Below, piece after piece: positions 15,585-22,827 of a stretch of 64,000 bases of DNA. Every line of letters starts with the position of its first letter. Position 1 is the stretch's first letter. The stretch comes from Actinomycetota bacterium (lineage in GTDB: Bacteria > Actinomycetota > Acidimicrobiia > Acidimicrobiales > JAJPHE01), in contig JAJPHE010000142.1 of assembly GCA_021325435.1 (NCBI GenBank), positions 32,084-96,083 on the forward strand. The letters run 5' to 3'. A model generated the notes under the pieces. The model made no database searches. It saw only the letters and a program-made list of their open reading frames with translations, and had not been told where the DNA came from. A program made the position numbers and the translations under genes.

Positions 15585-16642
15585 CACTCACCCTCCAGGA
15601 GACAGACCAGGTTCTGCTGCAGCAGCTGACCGCCCGTGGCGTGGGCCACGGCCCGGTTGGCCGAGCCGTCGATGATCCGGGCGGCCGCTTCGATGATCCG
15701 GATGAGGCCGGCGGCCATCACCGGGTTACCGGCCAGCGGACCGCCGGACGGGTTGATCTCCGTCGCCTCGGGCAGCCCGATCGCCTCGCGCAGGATGATC
15801 TCCTGGGGGCTGAAGACGGCGCACAGCTCGGCCACGTCGACCGGCCCGCCGTCGTAGCCGGCCTTGCGGGCGGCCAGGGTGGCGGAGGGCGCCGTGGTCA
15901 GGTCGCGCATGCCCGGCTGGTGGGGATCCACTCGGTGGTCGAGGCCGCGGATCCACGCCGGCCGGCTGCAGAGCTGGCGGGCCTTGTCCCCTCTCGCCAG
16001 CACGACGGCCGCCGCCCCGTCGGTGATCGGCGGCAGGTCGTGGCGGCGCAGGGGCGAGGAGAAATAGGGCTCGGCCAGCAGGGCGTCGGCGTCGACGTCC
16101 CCCTTGAGCTGGGCGTTGGGGTTCGACCGGGCCGCCCGCCGGCTGCGGGCCACCACCTCGGCGAAGTCGCGCTCGGTCGCCTTGCCCGACTCCAGCAGGG
16201 CCCGGGCCTGGATGCCGGCCAGAGACGCCGGGTCCACTCCGAGAGGGGCCAGGTAGTAGGGGTCGAGCTGCTGGGGCCACAGCTCGAGGGGGTTGGCCGG
16301 CGAGGACTTCCCCGAGCCGAACACCAGGGCGGTGTCGATGTCGCCCTCCTGCAGCCGCACCCACGCCTCGTAGAGGGCCCAGGCCCCGTCGGCCTCGACG
16401 TGGGACTCGGCGATCGGCGGCCAGGCGCCGGCCGCTTCGAGGTTCTGTACGAAGGCGAAGGGGCCACCGGTCAGGTAGTCGCAGCTGCCGGCGCAGGTGA
16501 AGCCGATCTCGCGCCGGTCGACCCCGGACATCTCGATGGCCTCGGCCACGGTCGGCACCAGCAGCTGGACCTCGCTGCGGGCGTCGTCGCGCACGGACGG
16601 AGTCTGGGCGAATCCGATGACGGCGATGTCTGTGGCGGGCAT
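15584..16642 (-). CDS. ltp4: Ltp4-like thiolase-fold protein (Cys-less)
   Basis: A 352-residue thiolase-fold protein starting PATDIAVIGFAQTPS. The nucleophile region reads SHVEADGAWALYEAW, again without Cys. Later motifs SSPLRRHDLPPITDGAAAVV and EINPSGGPLAGNPVMAAGL (His and glycine loop region) are those of the Ltp group. It sits between a DUF35 gene and the ltp3-like gene with single-base TGATG overlaps on both sides, so the products are made together and probably form one heteromeric complex. Size and order fit Mtb Rv3522 (Ltp4). A role in C-C bond cleavage or acyl-CoA binding is likely; true thiolase activity is not. Confidence 0.75.
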   Translation of the reverse strand: MPATDIAVIGFAQTPSVRDDARSEVQLLVPTVAEAIEMSGVDRREIGFTCAGSCDYLTGGPFAFVQNLEAAGAWPPIAESHVEADGAWALYEAWVRLQEGDIDTALVFGSGKSSPANPLELWPQQLDPYYLAPLGVDPASLAGIQARALLESGKATERDFAEVVARSRRAARSNPNAQLKGDVDADALLAEPYFSSPLRRHDLPPITDGAAAVVLARGDKARQLCSRPAWIRGLDHRVDPHQPGMRDLTTAPSATLAARKAGYDGGPVDVAELCAVFSPQEIILREAIGLPEATEINPSGGPLAGNPVMAAGLIRIIEAAARIIDGSANRAVAHATGGQLLQQNLVCLLEGE

Positions 16643-17193
16643 CAGAAGATGTGCTCCATGTACTCCTCGGGGGCCGCGTCCGGCTCTCCGGTGGGCTCGA
16701 AGGCCTCCACCACCGAGCCCAGGCCACCCCATCCACGGTTGGAGATGCCCTCGACCGTCCTCTCCCCCTCCGGCTTCCAGACCGCCCGCACCCGCATGCC
16801 CATGCGGATCTGCTCGTGGGGGATGCCGACGATGTCCTGCCCCCCGAGGGGGCTGTCAGCGTCGTCGAGCAGCACGGACGCGTACACGAACGGTTCGGTC
16901 TCCTTCTGCCCGTAATAGGCGACGGGGGTGATGATGGTGAAGCCGGTGACGATGCCGCGGTCGCGGCACTGGACCTCGTTCTCCGGGCCGGTCGCCACCA
17001 CGCACAGGGGGCAGTAGCCCTTGGGCGGCACGTAGACCCGGCTGCAGGAGGGGCAGCGGTGGCCGACGATGCGGCCGGCCAGGAGCTCGTCGACGAACCG
17101 GTTGAGGGTGGGGGTGAGCTTCTCGTGGTAGGTGAGGGAGACGAGGTGCTCCATCACCAGGTTCTCCTTCTTGTCGCCGGAGGTGGTGGTCAT
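16642..17193 (-). CDS. DUF35 zinc-ribbon/OB-fold protein
   Basis: A 183-residue acyl-CoA-binding-type protein of the DUF35 family. An N-terminal helix region (HEKLTPTLNRFVDELLAGRI) precedes the rubredoxin-like zinc ribbon with CPSC and CPLC, then an OB fold (VTGFTIITPVAYYGQKETEPF...VRAVWKPEGERTVEG). In Mtb ChsH2 and Rv3521 such domains partner thiolase-like aldolases and hold the acyl-CoA. ATG 17193 overlaps the stop of the preceding DUF35 gene by four bases (ATGA). It keeps all four zinc cysteines, whereas its neighbour has none, suggesting division of labour within one complex. Confidence 0.85.
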   Translation of the reverse strand: MTTTSGDKKENLVMEHLVSLTYHEKLTPTLNRFVDELLAGRIVGHRCPSCSRVYVPPKGYCPLCVVATGPENEVQCRDRGIVTGFTIITPVAYYGQKETEPFVYASVLLDDADSPLGGQDIVGIPHEQIRMGMRVRAVWKPEGERTVEGISNRGWGGLGSVVEAFEPTGEPDAAPEEYMEHIF

Positions 17194-17627
17194 CGCACCG
17201 GCTCCCACGCCTCGAGGTCGGTGACGATCCCCTTGGCCTCCTGGCGGAACCGGGGTGCCACCCTCATGCCGGTCGACATGGTCGCCTCGTCGCCTGCGTC
17301 CACGGCGTGGACCATGGCGGTGTCGGCACCGTCGGGGCGGATGAGGGCGAAGGCGAAGGGCCGGTCGAGGGGGTGCTTCGGCGTGGGATGGGCCACCCAG
17401 GTCCACCCGTCGACGGTCCCCTCGGGGCCGACCTCCACCGTCTCGGTCAGCGCCTCGCCGGTCTCCGGGTCGTACTCGACCGCGGGGAAGAGCACCCGTC
17501 CGTCACGGTTGCGGGTGCCGAGCAGTTTGCCGTCACGCAACCCGGTAAGAAAGGCGCCCACGATGGGGCCGACCGTGCGGGTGTAGGGGAACTCCAGCTT
17601 GGTCTCGGAAGTCCTCAGCTCGGTCAC
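17190..17627 (-). CDS. DUF35 OB-fold protein lacking the zinc ribbon
   Basis: A 145-residue DUF35/OB-fold protein without zinc cysteines. It has the linking helix FPYTRTVGPIVGAFLTGLRD, then GRVLFPAVEYDPETGEAL where the ribbon would be, and an OB core (TVDGWTWVAHP, AFALIRPDGAD, VAPRFRQEAKG). As I recall it, Mtb Rv3521 is about 300 residues and could contain both DUF35 units in one chain. Here the two units are separate genes with an ATGA overlap. The GTG at 17627 is the chosen start because the operator-like promoter begins only 9 bases upstream. It heads the operon DUF35, DUF35, ltp4, ltp3. Confidence 0.75.
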   Translation of the reverse strand: MTELRTSETKLEFPYTRTVGPIVGAFLTGLRDGKLLGTRNRDGRVLFPAVEYDPETGEALTETVEVGPEGTVDGWTWVAHPTPKHPLDRPFAFALIRPDGADTAMVHAVDAGDEATMSTGMRVAPRFRQEAKGIVTDLEAWEPVR

Positions 17628-17635
17628 CCCGGAAT

Positions 17636-17649
17636 CAGAACACATTCTA
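17636..17649 (-). promoter_or_regulatory. KstR-like operator overlapping a -10-like element (DUF35-ltp operon)
   Basis: Read on the minus strand the site is TAGAATGTGTTCTG. It keeps T..AA..GTT of the KstR shape but has T for C in the left half. Its first six bases, TAGAAT, fit a -10 box. Sixteen bases then lead to the GTG start, so the mRNA leader would be very short. The 12-base core is identical to that before echA19. Confidence 0.65.
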
Positions 17650-17714
17650 TTTCCGGGTGACAAGTGCCCCACCCGGTCGGCCGCCGGGAGGGGGTCCGGG
17701 TGGGCCCCCGGCGG

Positions 17715-18722
17715 TCAGGGGCGGGGGGCGCCGGCCGTCAACGGGAAATGGCAGGCCACGAATTGCTCGGGGGCGACCGCCCTCATGATGGGCTCCTCCT
17801 CGGCGCAGCGGGGTTGGGCCCGGGGGCAGCGGGTCCGGAACCGGCAGCCGCTGGGCGGGTCGACCGGAGACGGGGGCTCGCCGTCCAGGACCTCCTCGTC
17901 GCTGGGGCGGACGCTGGGGTCGGGCACCGGAACCGACTCGAGGAGGGCGGCGGTGTACGGGTGGGCCGGGCCGCCGAACACGCTGGCGGCCGGCCCGATC
18001 TCGCACAGCTTGCCGAGGTACATGACCGCCACCCGGTCGCTGATGTGACGGACCACCGACAGGTCGTGGGCGATGAACAGCATGGTGGGCCGGTAGCGCT
18101 CCCTGAGGTCGAGCAAGAGGTTGAGGATCTGGGCCCGCACCGACACGTCCAGGGACGAGACGGCCTCGTCGCACACCAGCACCTGGGGCTCGAGGACCAG
18201 GGCTCGGGCGATCGATATGCGCTGGCACTGCCCGCCCGAGAACTGGCTGGGTCGCCGGTCCCCTACGGCGGCGGGGTCGAGGCCGACGGCCGAAAGAAGC
18301 TCGTCGACCCTGGCGTCGATGTCGGGGCGGGATCGGTTCCAGACCCGCATGGGCTCGCCGACGACGCCACGCACCGACCGTCTCGGGTTCAGGGAGGACA
18401 GCGGGTCCTGGAACACCATTTGCAGACGGGGACGGACGGCGCGCACCTGGCGGCGTCCGAGGGTGGTCAGGTCCACCCCGTCGAGGAGCACCCGGCCCGA
18501 CCGAGGCGGGGGCAGCTGCATGACGGCGCGGCCGATGGACGTCTTGCCCGACCCGGACTCCCCCACCAGGCCGAGGGTCTCCCCTTCGAGCACGTCGAAG
18601 CTGACGCCGGAGACGGCGTGGACGACCCGGCCGCCCGGGGCGGGGAACTCGACGACGACATCCTCCACCCGCAGCAGGGCGCCGGGGCGGAGGGGTCCGT
18701 CCTCCACCGTCGCCGTCGTCAC
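17715..18722 (-). CDS. dppF: Dpp/Opp-type ABC transporter ATP-binding protein (DppF-like)
   Basis: A 335-residue ATPase. Walker A is GESGSGKTS, the signature is SGGQ (QFSGGQCQR), Walker B is VLVCDEAVSSLD, and the switch His is in FIAHDLS. It ends with the oligopeptide-transporter C-terminal domain GCRFRTRCPRA, whose cysteines are typical of DppF/OppF. The GTG at 18722 overlaps the dppD stop by four bases (GTGA). It is last of four coupled transporter genes and lies 87 bases before the DUF35 operon, whose promoter occupies the gap. It energises uptake through the 19723-21556 permeases. Confidence 0.9.
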   Translation of the reverse strand: MTTATVEDGPLRPGALLRVEDVVVEFPAPGGRVVHAVSGVSFDVLEGETLGLVGESGSGKTSIGRAVMQLPPPRSGRVLLDGVDLTTLGRRQVRAVRPRLQMVFQDPLSSLNPRRSVRGVVGEPMRVWNRSRPDIDARVDELLSAVGLDPAAVGDRRPSQFSGGQCQRISIARALVLEPQVLVCDEAVSSLDVSVRAQILNLLLDLRERYRPTMLFIAHDLSVVRHISDRVAVMYLGKLCEIGPAASVFGGPAHPYTAALLESVPVPDPSVRPSDEEVLDGEPPSPVDPPSGCRFRTRCPRAQPRCAEEEPIMRAVAPEQFVACHFPLTAGAPRP

Positions 18723-19726
18723 GTCGCCGCTGCCGGAGGCTCCGGGTCCCCCAGCGGAAACCAGCAGGCGAAGCGGTGGCCGTCGGCGCCGGCGAGCGGT
18801 GGCTCCTCGGCCCGGCACCGGTCGGCGGCGCGCGGGCAGCGGGGCGCGAACCGGCAACCGGAGGGTGGGTCGACGAGGCTGGGCGGCTGACCCGGGATGG
18901 TTGCCAGCCGCTCACCGGGACGGGCGTCGGCCCGGGGGATGGCCTCCAGCAACGCCCGGGTGTAGGGGTGGCGGGTGGCGCTGAACACCGTGGCGGTCGG
19001 GCCCTGCTCCACCACCTTGCCGGCGTACATGACCGCCAGGTCGTCCGTGCTGCCGGCCACCACCCCCATGTCGTGGGTGACGAGGATCACGGCCATGTTC
19101 CGTTGGCGTCGCAGCCTTCCGAGCAGGCGGAGGATCTGGCTCTGCACGGTCACGTCGAGGGCGGTGGTCGGCTCGTCGGCGAGCAGCAGCGAGGGATCGC
19201 AAGCCAGAGCGATGGCGATGGTCACCCGCTGGCGCATGCCGCCCGACAACTGGTGGGGGTAGTCGCGCAGGCGTCGCTCCGGATCGGGGATGCCCACCGC
19301 CTCAAGGAGCGCCCGGGCCCGGCGCCGGGCCTCCTGGCGGCCGACACCGAGGTGGTGGCGCATGCCGTCGGTCAGCTGGGTGCCCACCCGCATCACCGGG
19401 TTCAGCGACGTCATCGGGTCCTGGAACACCATCCCGATGCGCCTGCCCCTGACGTCACGAATGACGGCCGGGGGCGCTCCGGCCAGCTCGAGTCCCTCGA
19501 AGCACACCGTGCCACCGGTCGAGGCGATGGCCCGACGGGGCAGCAGGCCGACGATGGAGCGCAACAGGACCGTCTTGCCGGAACCGGACTCGCCCACCAC
19601 GCCGAGGCAGCGGCCGGGCTCGACGCCGAGCGAGACGCCGTCCACCGCCCGCAGCGGGCCCTCCGGCGTGGCGAACCAGGTGCGCAGCTCGTGCATCTCG
19701 AGCACCGGCGCGGACTGCGCCGTCAC
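18719..19726 (-). CDS. dppD: Dpp/Opp-type ABC transporter ATP-binding protein (DppD-like)
   Basis: A 335-residue ATPase with Walker A GESGSGKTV, signature LSGGMRQRV, Walker B LLLADEPTTALD and switch His in VTHDMG. The C-terminal oligopeptide-type domain GCRFAPRCPRAADRC follows. The GTG at 19726 overlaps the dppC stop (GTGA). Together with the dppF-like gene it supplies the heterodimeric motor. The overlaps throughout argue that the transporter is made as one unit. Confidence 0.9.
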   Translation of the reverse strand: MTAQSAPVLEMHELRTWFATPEGPLRAVDGVSLGVEPGRCLGVVGESGSGKTVLLRSIVGLLPRRAIASTGGTVCFEGLELAGAPPAVIRDVRGRRIGMVFQDPMTSLNPVMRVGTQLTDGMRHHLGVGRQEARRRARALLEAVGIPDPERRLRDYPHQLSGGMRQRVTIAIALACDPSLLLADEPTTALDVTVQSQILRLLGRLRRQRNMAVILVTHDMGVVAGSTDDLAVMYAGKVVEQGPTATVFSATRHPYTRALLEAIPRADARPGERLATIPGQPPSLVDPPSGCRFAPRCPRAADRCRAEEPPLAGADGHRFACWFPLGDPEPPAAAT

Positions 19727-20622
19727 CGCCGGCCACCTCGAGCATCGATCATCGACCGCAGACGTTCACCGGCGAGGTTGAGGGCGAAGACCGTGAGGAA
19801 CATGGCCACCGACGGGAACAGCACGATGAGCGGGTCGGTCTGGATCTCCTGGCGCCCGCCGGCGATGATGTTGCCCCACGTGGGCGTCTGGGGCGGCACG
19901 CTCAGCCCCATGAAGCTGAGCGCCCCTTCGGCGACGATGGCGACGGCGGCGGCCAGCAGCCCGAAGGTGAGAAGGCTCGGCAGGATGTTGGGCGCCACCT
20001 CGCGCCAGAGCACCCGCCACGAGGACGCGCCGGTGCTCCGGGCGGCCAGCACGAACTCGCGCTGGGCCAGGACGAGAGTGTTGGCCCGGGCCAGGCGCAG
20101 GAACACCGGCACGGTGACCACGGCGATGGCGATGATGATGTTCACCAGCGTCTTGCCGAAAAAGGCGGTGATGAACAGCAGCAGGATGAGGGCCGGGAAC
20201 GAGAGCATGGCATCGGCCACGGTCATCAGCGCCGCCTCGACTTTGCCCCGGAAGTAGCCAGCCACCGCCCCCAGGGGGGCACCGACCGCCAACCCGATCA
20301 GGATGGAGAAGAGCCCGACGGCTAGCGACACCCGGGCCCCGTAGATGATGCGCGAGAGCAGGTCGAGTCCCACCGCGTCGGTGCCGAGCCAGTGGTGAGC
20401 GCTCGGGCCGGCGGCCAGTGAGGAGAAGTCGCTGATATTCGGGTCGCGCAACGGAAGCAGCGAGGCGGTGGCGGCCAGGACTCCCACCAACGCCAGCCAT
20501 CCGACGCTCAGCCAGAACACCGGCCCCAGCCGAGCGGAGGCCCTCAGGGAAAGCGTGGCGCTGGGCAGGGAGGGGGCGGCCTCGGCCGCCACCAACAGGT
20601 TGGGGTCAGGCTGCTGCGACAT
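19723..20622 (-). CDS. dppC: Dpp/Opp-type ABC permease (DppC-like)
   Basis: A 299-residue inner-membrane permease. The N-terminal helix is followed by HHWLGTDAVGLDLLSRIIYG, the DppC/OppC signature, and several helices. The EAA coupling loop is VLAARSTGASSWRVLWREVA and the late WGNIIAGG segment is also typical. It overlaps dppB by 17 bases, so its start lies inside dppB. It pairs with DppB to form the channel. Confidence 0.9.
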   Translation of the reverse strand: MSQQPDPNLLVAAEAAPSLPSATLSLRASARLGPVFWLSVGWLALVGVLAATASLLPLRDPNISDFSSLAAGPSAHHWLGTDAVGLDLLSRIIYGARVSLAVGLFSILIGLAVGAPLGAVAGYFRGKVEAALMTVADAMLSFPALILLLFITAFFGKTLVNIIIAIAVVTVPVFLRLARANTLVLAQREFVLAARSTGASSWRVLWREVAPNILPSLLTFGLLAAAVAIVAEGALSFMGLSVPPQTPTWGNIIAGGRQEIQTDPLIVLFPSVAMFLTVFALNLAGERLRSMIDARGGRR

Positions 20623-21556
20623 GGCGGGTTCGGGGGTCGAGAACGGCGTATAGGAGGTCGACGCCCAGGTTGATGGCGACGTACACCACGACGGTGAAGA
20701 GGATCACACCCTGGATCATCACCAGGTCGTGGGCGAAGATGGAGCTCACCAGGAGCATGCCCACGCCGGGTAGGCCGAAGAGAAACTCGACGACCACCGC
20801 CCCGCTCATGAGCTGGCCCACGTTGAGCCCGGCCAGAGTGATGAGCGAGAAGGAAGAGGGCCGCAGGGCGTAGCGGAAGAGGATCTGCCAGGTCGGCAGG
20901 CCTTTGGCCTCGGCCATGGTGACGTGGTCCTCGCGCAGCGTGGCGATCATGTCGCCCCGCAGAACCCTCGAGTAGATGGCGATCTGCGGCAGAGCGAGGG
21001 TGAGAGCCGGCAGGGTCATGGACTCGAGGTTGCCGCCCACGCTGTGGGTTAGGTGGGTGAAGCCCGATATCTGCAGCACGTTCAGCTTCACCGGGAAGAC
21101 GATGATGAGAAGCAGCCCCAGCACGAAGCTGGGCAGGGCGATGGTGGCGAAACTGAGGCCCGACCACGCCCGGTCCACCAACCCCTCGGCCCGGTAGGCG
21201 GTGAGGACCCCGACGGGGACGGCCACCGCCAGGCCGAGCACCTGGGCCAGCAGCATCAGCTCGATGGAGACCGGCAGCCGCTGGGCCAGGGCCGACACCA
21301 CGCTCTGGCCGGTCTGGTAGGACTGGCCCAGGTCCCCGTGGAAGGCGCGAGCCAGCCAGTGGCCGTAGGCGGAGATGATCGGACGATCGAGGCCGATCTG
21401 GTGGCGGAGGAGGGCCACCTCCTGCTGCGACGCCTGAGGGCCCAGGAAGGCTCGAGCCGGATCGCCCGGAAGCACCCGGACCAGGGCGAAGGTGGCGAAG
21501 CTGACGAGCAGCAGGACCGGCGCCAGCTCCAACAGCCGGCCCTTTACTTGCTTCAA
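20606..21556 (-). CDS. dppB: Dpp/Opp-type ABC permease (DppB-like)
   Basis: A 316-residue permease. It opens with a membrane helix (LAPVLLLVSFATFALVRVLP) and the DppB signature GDPAR...LGLDRP-like segment (HQIGLDRPII). The coupling loop contains TMAEAKGLPTWQILFRYALR and the C-terminal half VVEFLFGLPGVGMLLVSSI. The start is TTG at 21556, chosen because AAGGGGGG lies about eight bases upstream and no ATG/GTG fits the first helix. No substrate-binding gene adjoins this operon; the orphan lipoprotein at 9890 is the natural candidate. The operon is wedged inside an otherwise steroid-type divergent pair. Confidence 0.9.
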   Translation of the reverse strand: MKQVKGRLLELAPVLLLVSFATFALVRVLPGDPARAFLGPQASQQEVALLRHQIGLDRPIISAYGHWLARAFHGDLGQSYQTGQSVVSALAQRLPVSIELMLLAQVLGLAVAVPVGVLTAYRAEGLVDRAWSGLSFATIALPSFVLGLLLIIVFPVKLNVLQISGFTHLTHSVGGNLESMTLPALTLALPQIAIYSRVLRGDMIATLREDHVTMAEAKGLPTWQILFRYALRPSSFSLITLAGLNVGQLMSGAVVVEFLFGLPGVGMLLVSSIFAHDLVMIQGVILFTVVVYVAINLGVDLLYAVLDPRTRHVAAA

Positions 21557-21701
21557 ACGGCCCCCCTTGGGCTACTGCGACGTGATTGCGGATACCAGGG
21601 TCCGGCGCCATTACTAACGCGTCCGACCCGGTCCTGCAGGGACGCCCGCCGGTAGTGTCCCGCCCGGCGGCCGCCGGCCGCCGGACCCCGGGAGGCGTGG
21701 G

Positions 21702-22742
21702 ATGAAACTCGGTCTGCAGCTCGGCTACTGGGGCGCCCAGCCGCCCGCCGACGCCAGGGACAAGGTTCTCGAAGCCGAGAAGCTGGGCTTCGACACGGTG
21801 TTCGCCGCCGAGTCGTGGGGATCCGACGCCTTCACGCCCCTCGCCTGGTGGGGTTCGGAGACCCAGCGCATCCGGCTGGGAACCTCGATCGTGCAGATGT
21901 CGGCCCGCACCCCCACGTCGACGGCGATGCACGCTTTGACCCTCGACCACCTGTCCGGCGGCCGGGTGGTGCTCGGCCTCGGCCTCTCCGGCCCCCAGGT
22001 GGTGGAGGGCTGGTACGGACAGCCCTTCGGCAAGCCTCTCGCCCGCACCCGCGAGTTCGTGGGGATCGTCCGGCAGGTGATGGAACGCAACGGCCCGGTG
22101 ACGAGCGCCGGTCCGCACTACCCGCTTCCCTACTCCGGGGCCAACTCCATCGGCATCGGCAAGGCCCTCAAGCCCATCACCCACCCGTTGCGGGCCGACC
22201 TGCCGATCTGGCTCGGAAGCGAGGGGCCCAAGAACATCGCCCTGACGGCGGAGATCGCCGACGGCTGGCTTCCCATCTACTACTCGCCCACCGTGGCCGA
22301 CATGTACAACTCCTGGCTCGACGAGGGCTTCGCCCGTCCCGGCGCCCACAGCAGCCGCGACCGGTTCGAGATCGCCGCCAACTGCCAGGTGGTGGTGACC
22401 GACGACGTCGACCGGACGCTCGAAGCCATGCGGCCGATGTTGGCCTTCTACATCGGCGGCATGGGCGCCAAGGAGATGAACTTCCACAAGAACGTCTTCG
22501 CCCGCATGGGTTACGAGAAGGAGGCCGACCACATCCAGGACCTGTTCTTCGAGGGCAGACGGGACGAGGCCACCGCCGCCGTCCCCCTCGAAGCGGTCGA
22601 CGACATCTCCCTCGTCGGCCCGCCCGAGCGGATCCGCGACCGGCTGGCCGCATGGGAGGAGGCGGGCGTCACCATGCTGGTGATCGGGGCCCGCTCCCTG
22701 CAGGAGATGCGTGGGGTGGCCGAGGTGATCCTGGAGGCCTGA
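21702..22742 (+). CDS. F420-type luciferase-like oxidoreductase (Rv3520c-like)
   Basis: A 346-residue luciferase-superfamily protein. The opening MKLGLQLGYWGAQPP, then FAAESWGSDAFTPLAWWGS, LTLDHLSGGRVVLGLGLSGP and ALKPITHPLRADLPIWLGSE, agree with remembered Mtb Rv3520c almost phrase for phrase. Rv3520c is a member of the cholesterol-induced KstR regulon of unproven reaction, presumed to use F420. A TAGTGT -10-like hexamer lies at about 21652. The gene keeps the Mtb arrangement of being divergent from the DUF35/Ltp operon, except that dppBCDF now lies between them. It is followed by an acyl-CoA synthetase with its own KstR-like site. Confidence 0.85.
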   Translation: MKLGLQLGYWGAQPPADARDKVLEAEKLGFDTVFAAESWGSDAFTPLAWWGSETQRIRLGTSIVQMSARTPTSTAMHALTLDHLSGGRVVLGLGLSGPQVVEGWYGQPFGKPLARTREFVGIVRQVMERNGPVTSAGPHYPLPYSGANSIGIGKALKPITHPLRADLPIWLGSEGPKNIALTAEIADGWLPIYYSPTVADMYNSWLDEGFARPGAHSSRDRFEIAANCQVVVTDDVDRTLEAMRPMLAFYIGGMGAKEMNFHKNVFARMGYEKEADHIQDLFFEGRRDEATAAVPLEAVDDISLVGPPERIRDRLAAWEEAGVTMLVIGARSLQEMRGVAEVILEA

Positions 22743-22771
22743 GCGGCCCCCGCCCGGCTTTGCCACGGTTT

Positions 22772-22785
22772 GAGAACAGGTTCTA
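22772..22785. promoter_or_regulatory. KstR-like operator before the 22828 acyl-CoA synthetase
   Basis: GAGAACAGGTTCTA fits AACnnGTT exactly and 13 of 14 positions of the consensus shape. TATTCT at 22784-22789 overlaps the right edge and could be the -10 element. The distance to the start codon is 42 bases. Confidence 0.7.
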
Positions 22786-22827
22786 TTCTGGCGCGGCTGG
22801 GAGCGGCACCGGGGAAGAGGAGCGACC

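Noticed and set aside
17658..17663. TTGTCA on the minus strand as the -35 element of the DUF35 operon
   Set aside because: It lies only 8 bases from the TAGAAT hexamer, too close for a sigma-70-type promoter.
21613..21626. ACTAACGCGTCCGA between dppB and the Rv3520c-like gene
   Set aside because: It contains AACGCGT but the right half is broken (CCG for TCT). It may be a degenerate operator, but with one intact half it could be chance in GC-rich DNA.
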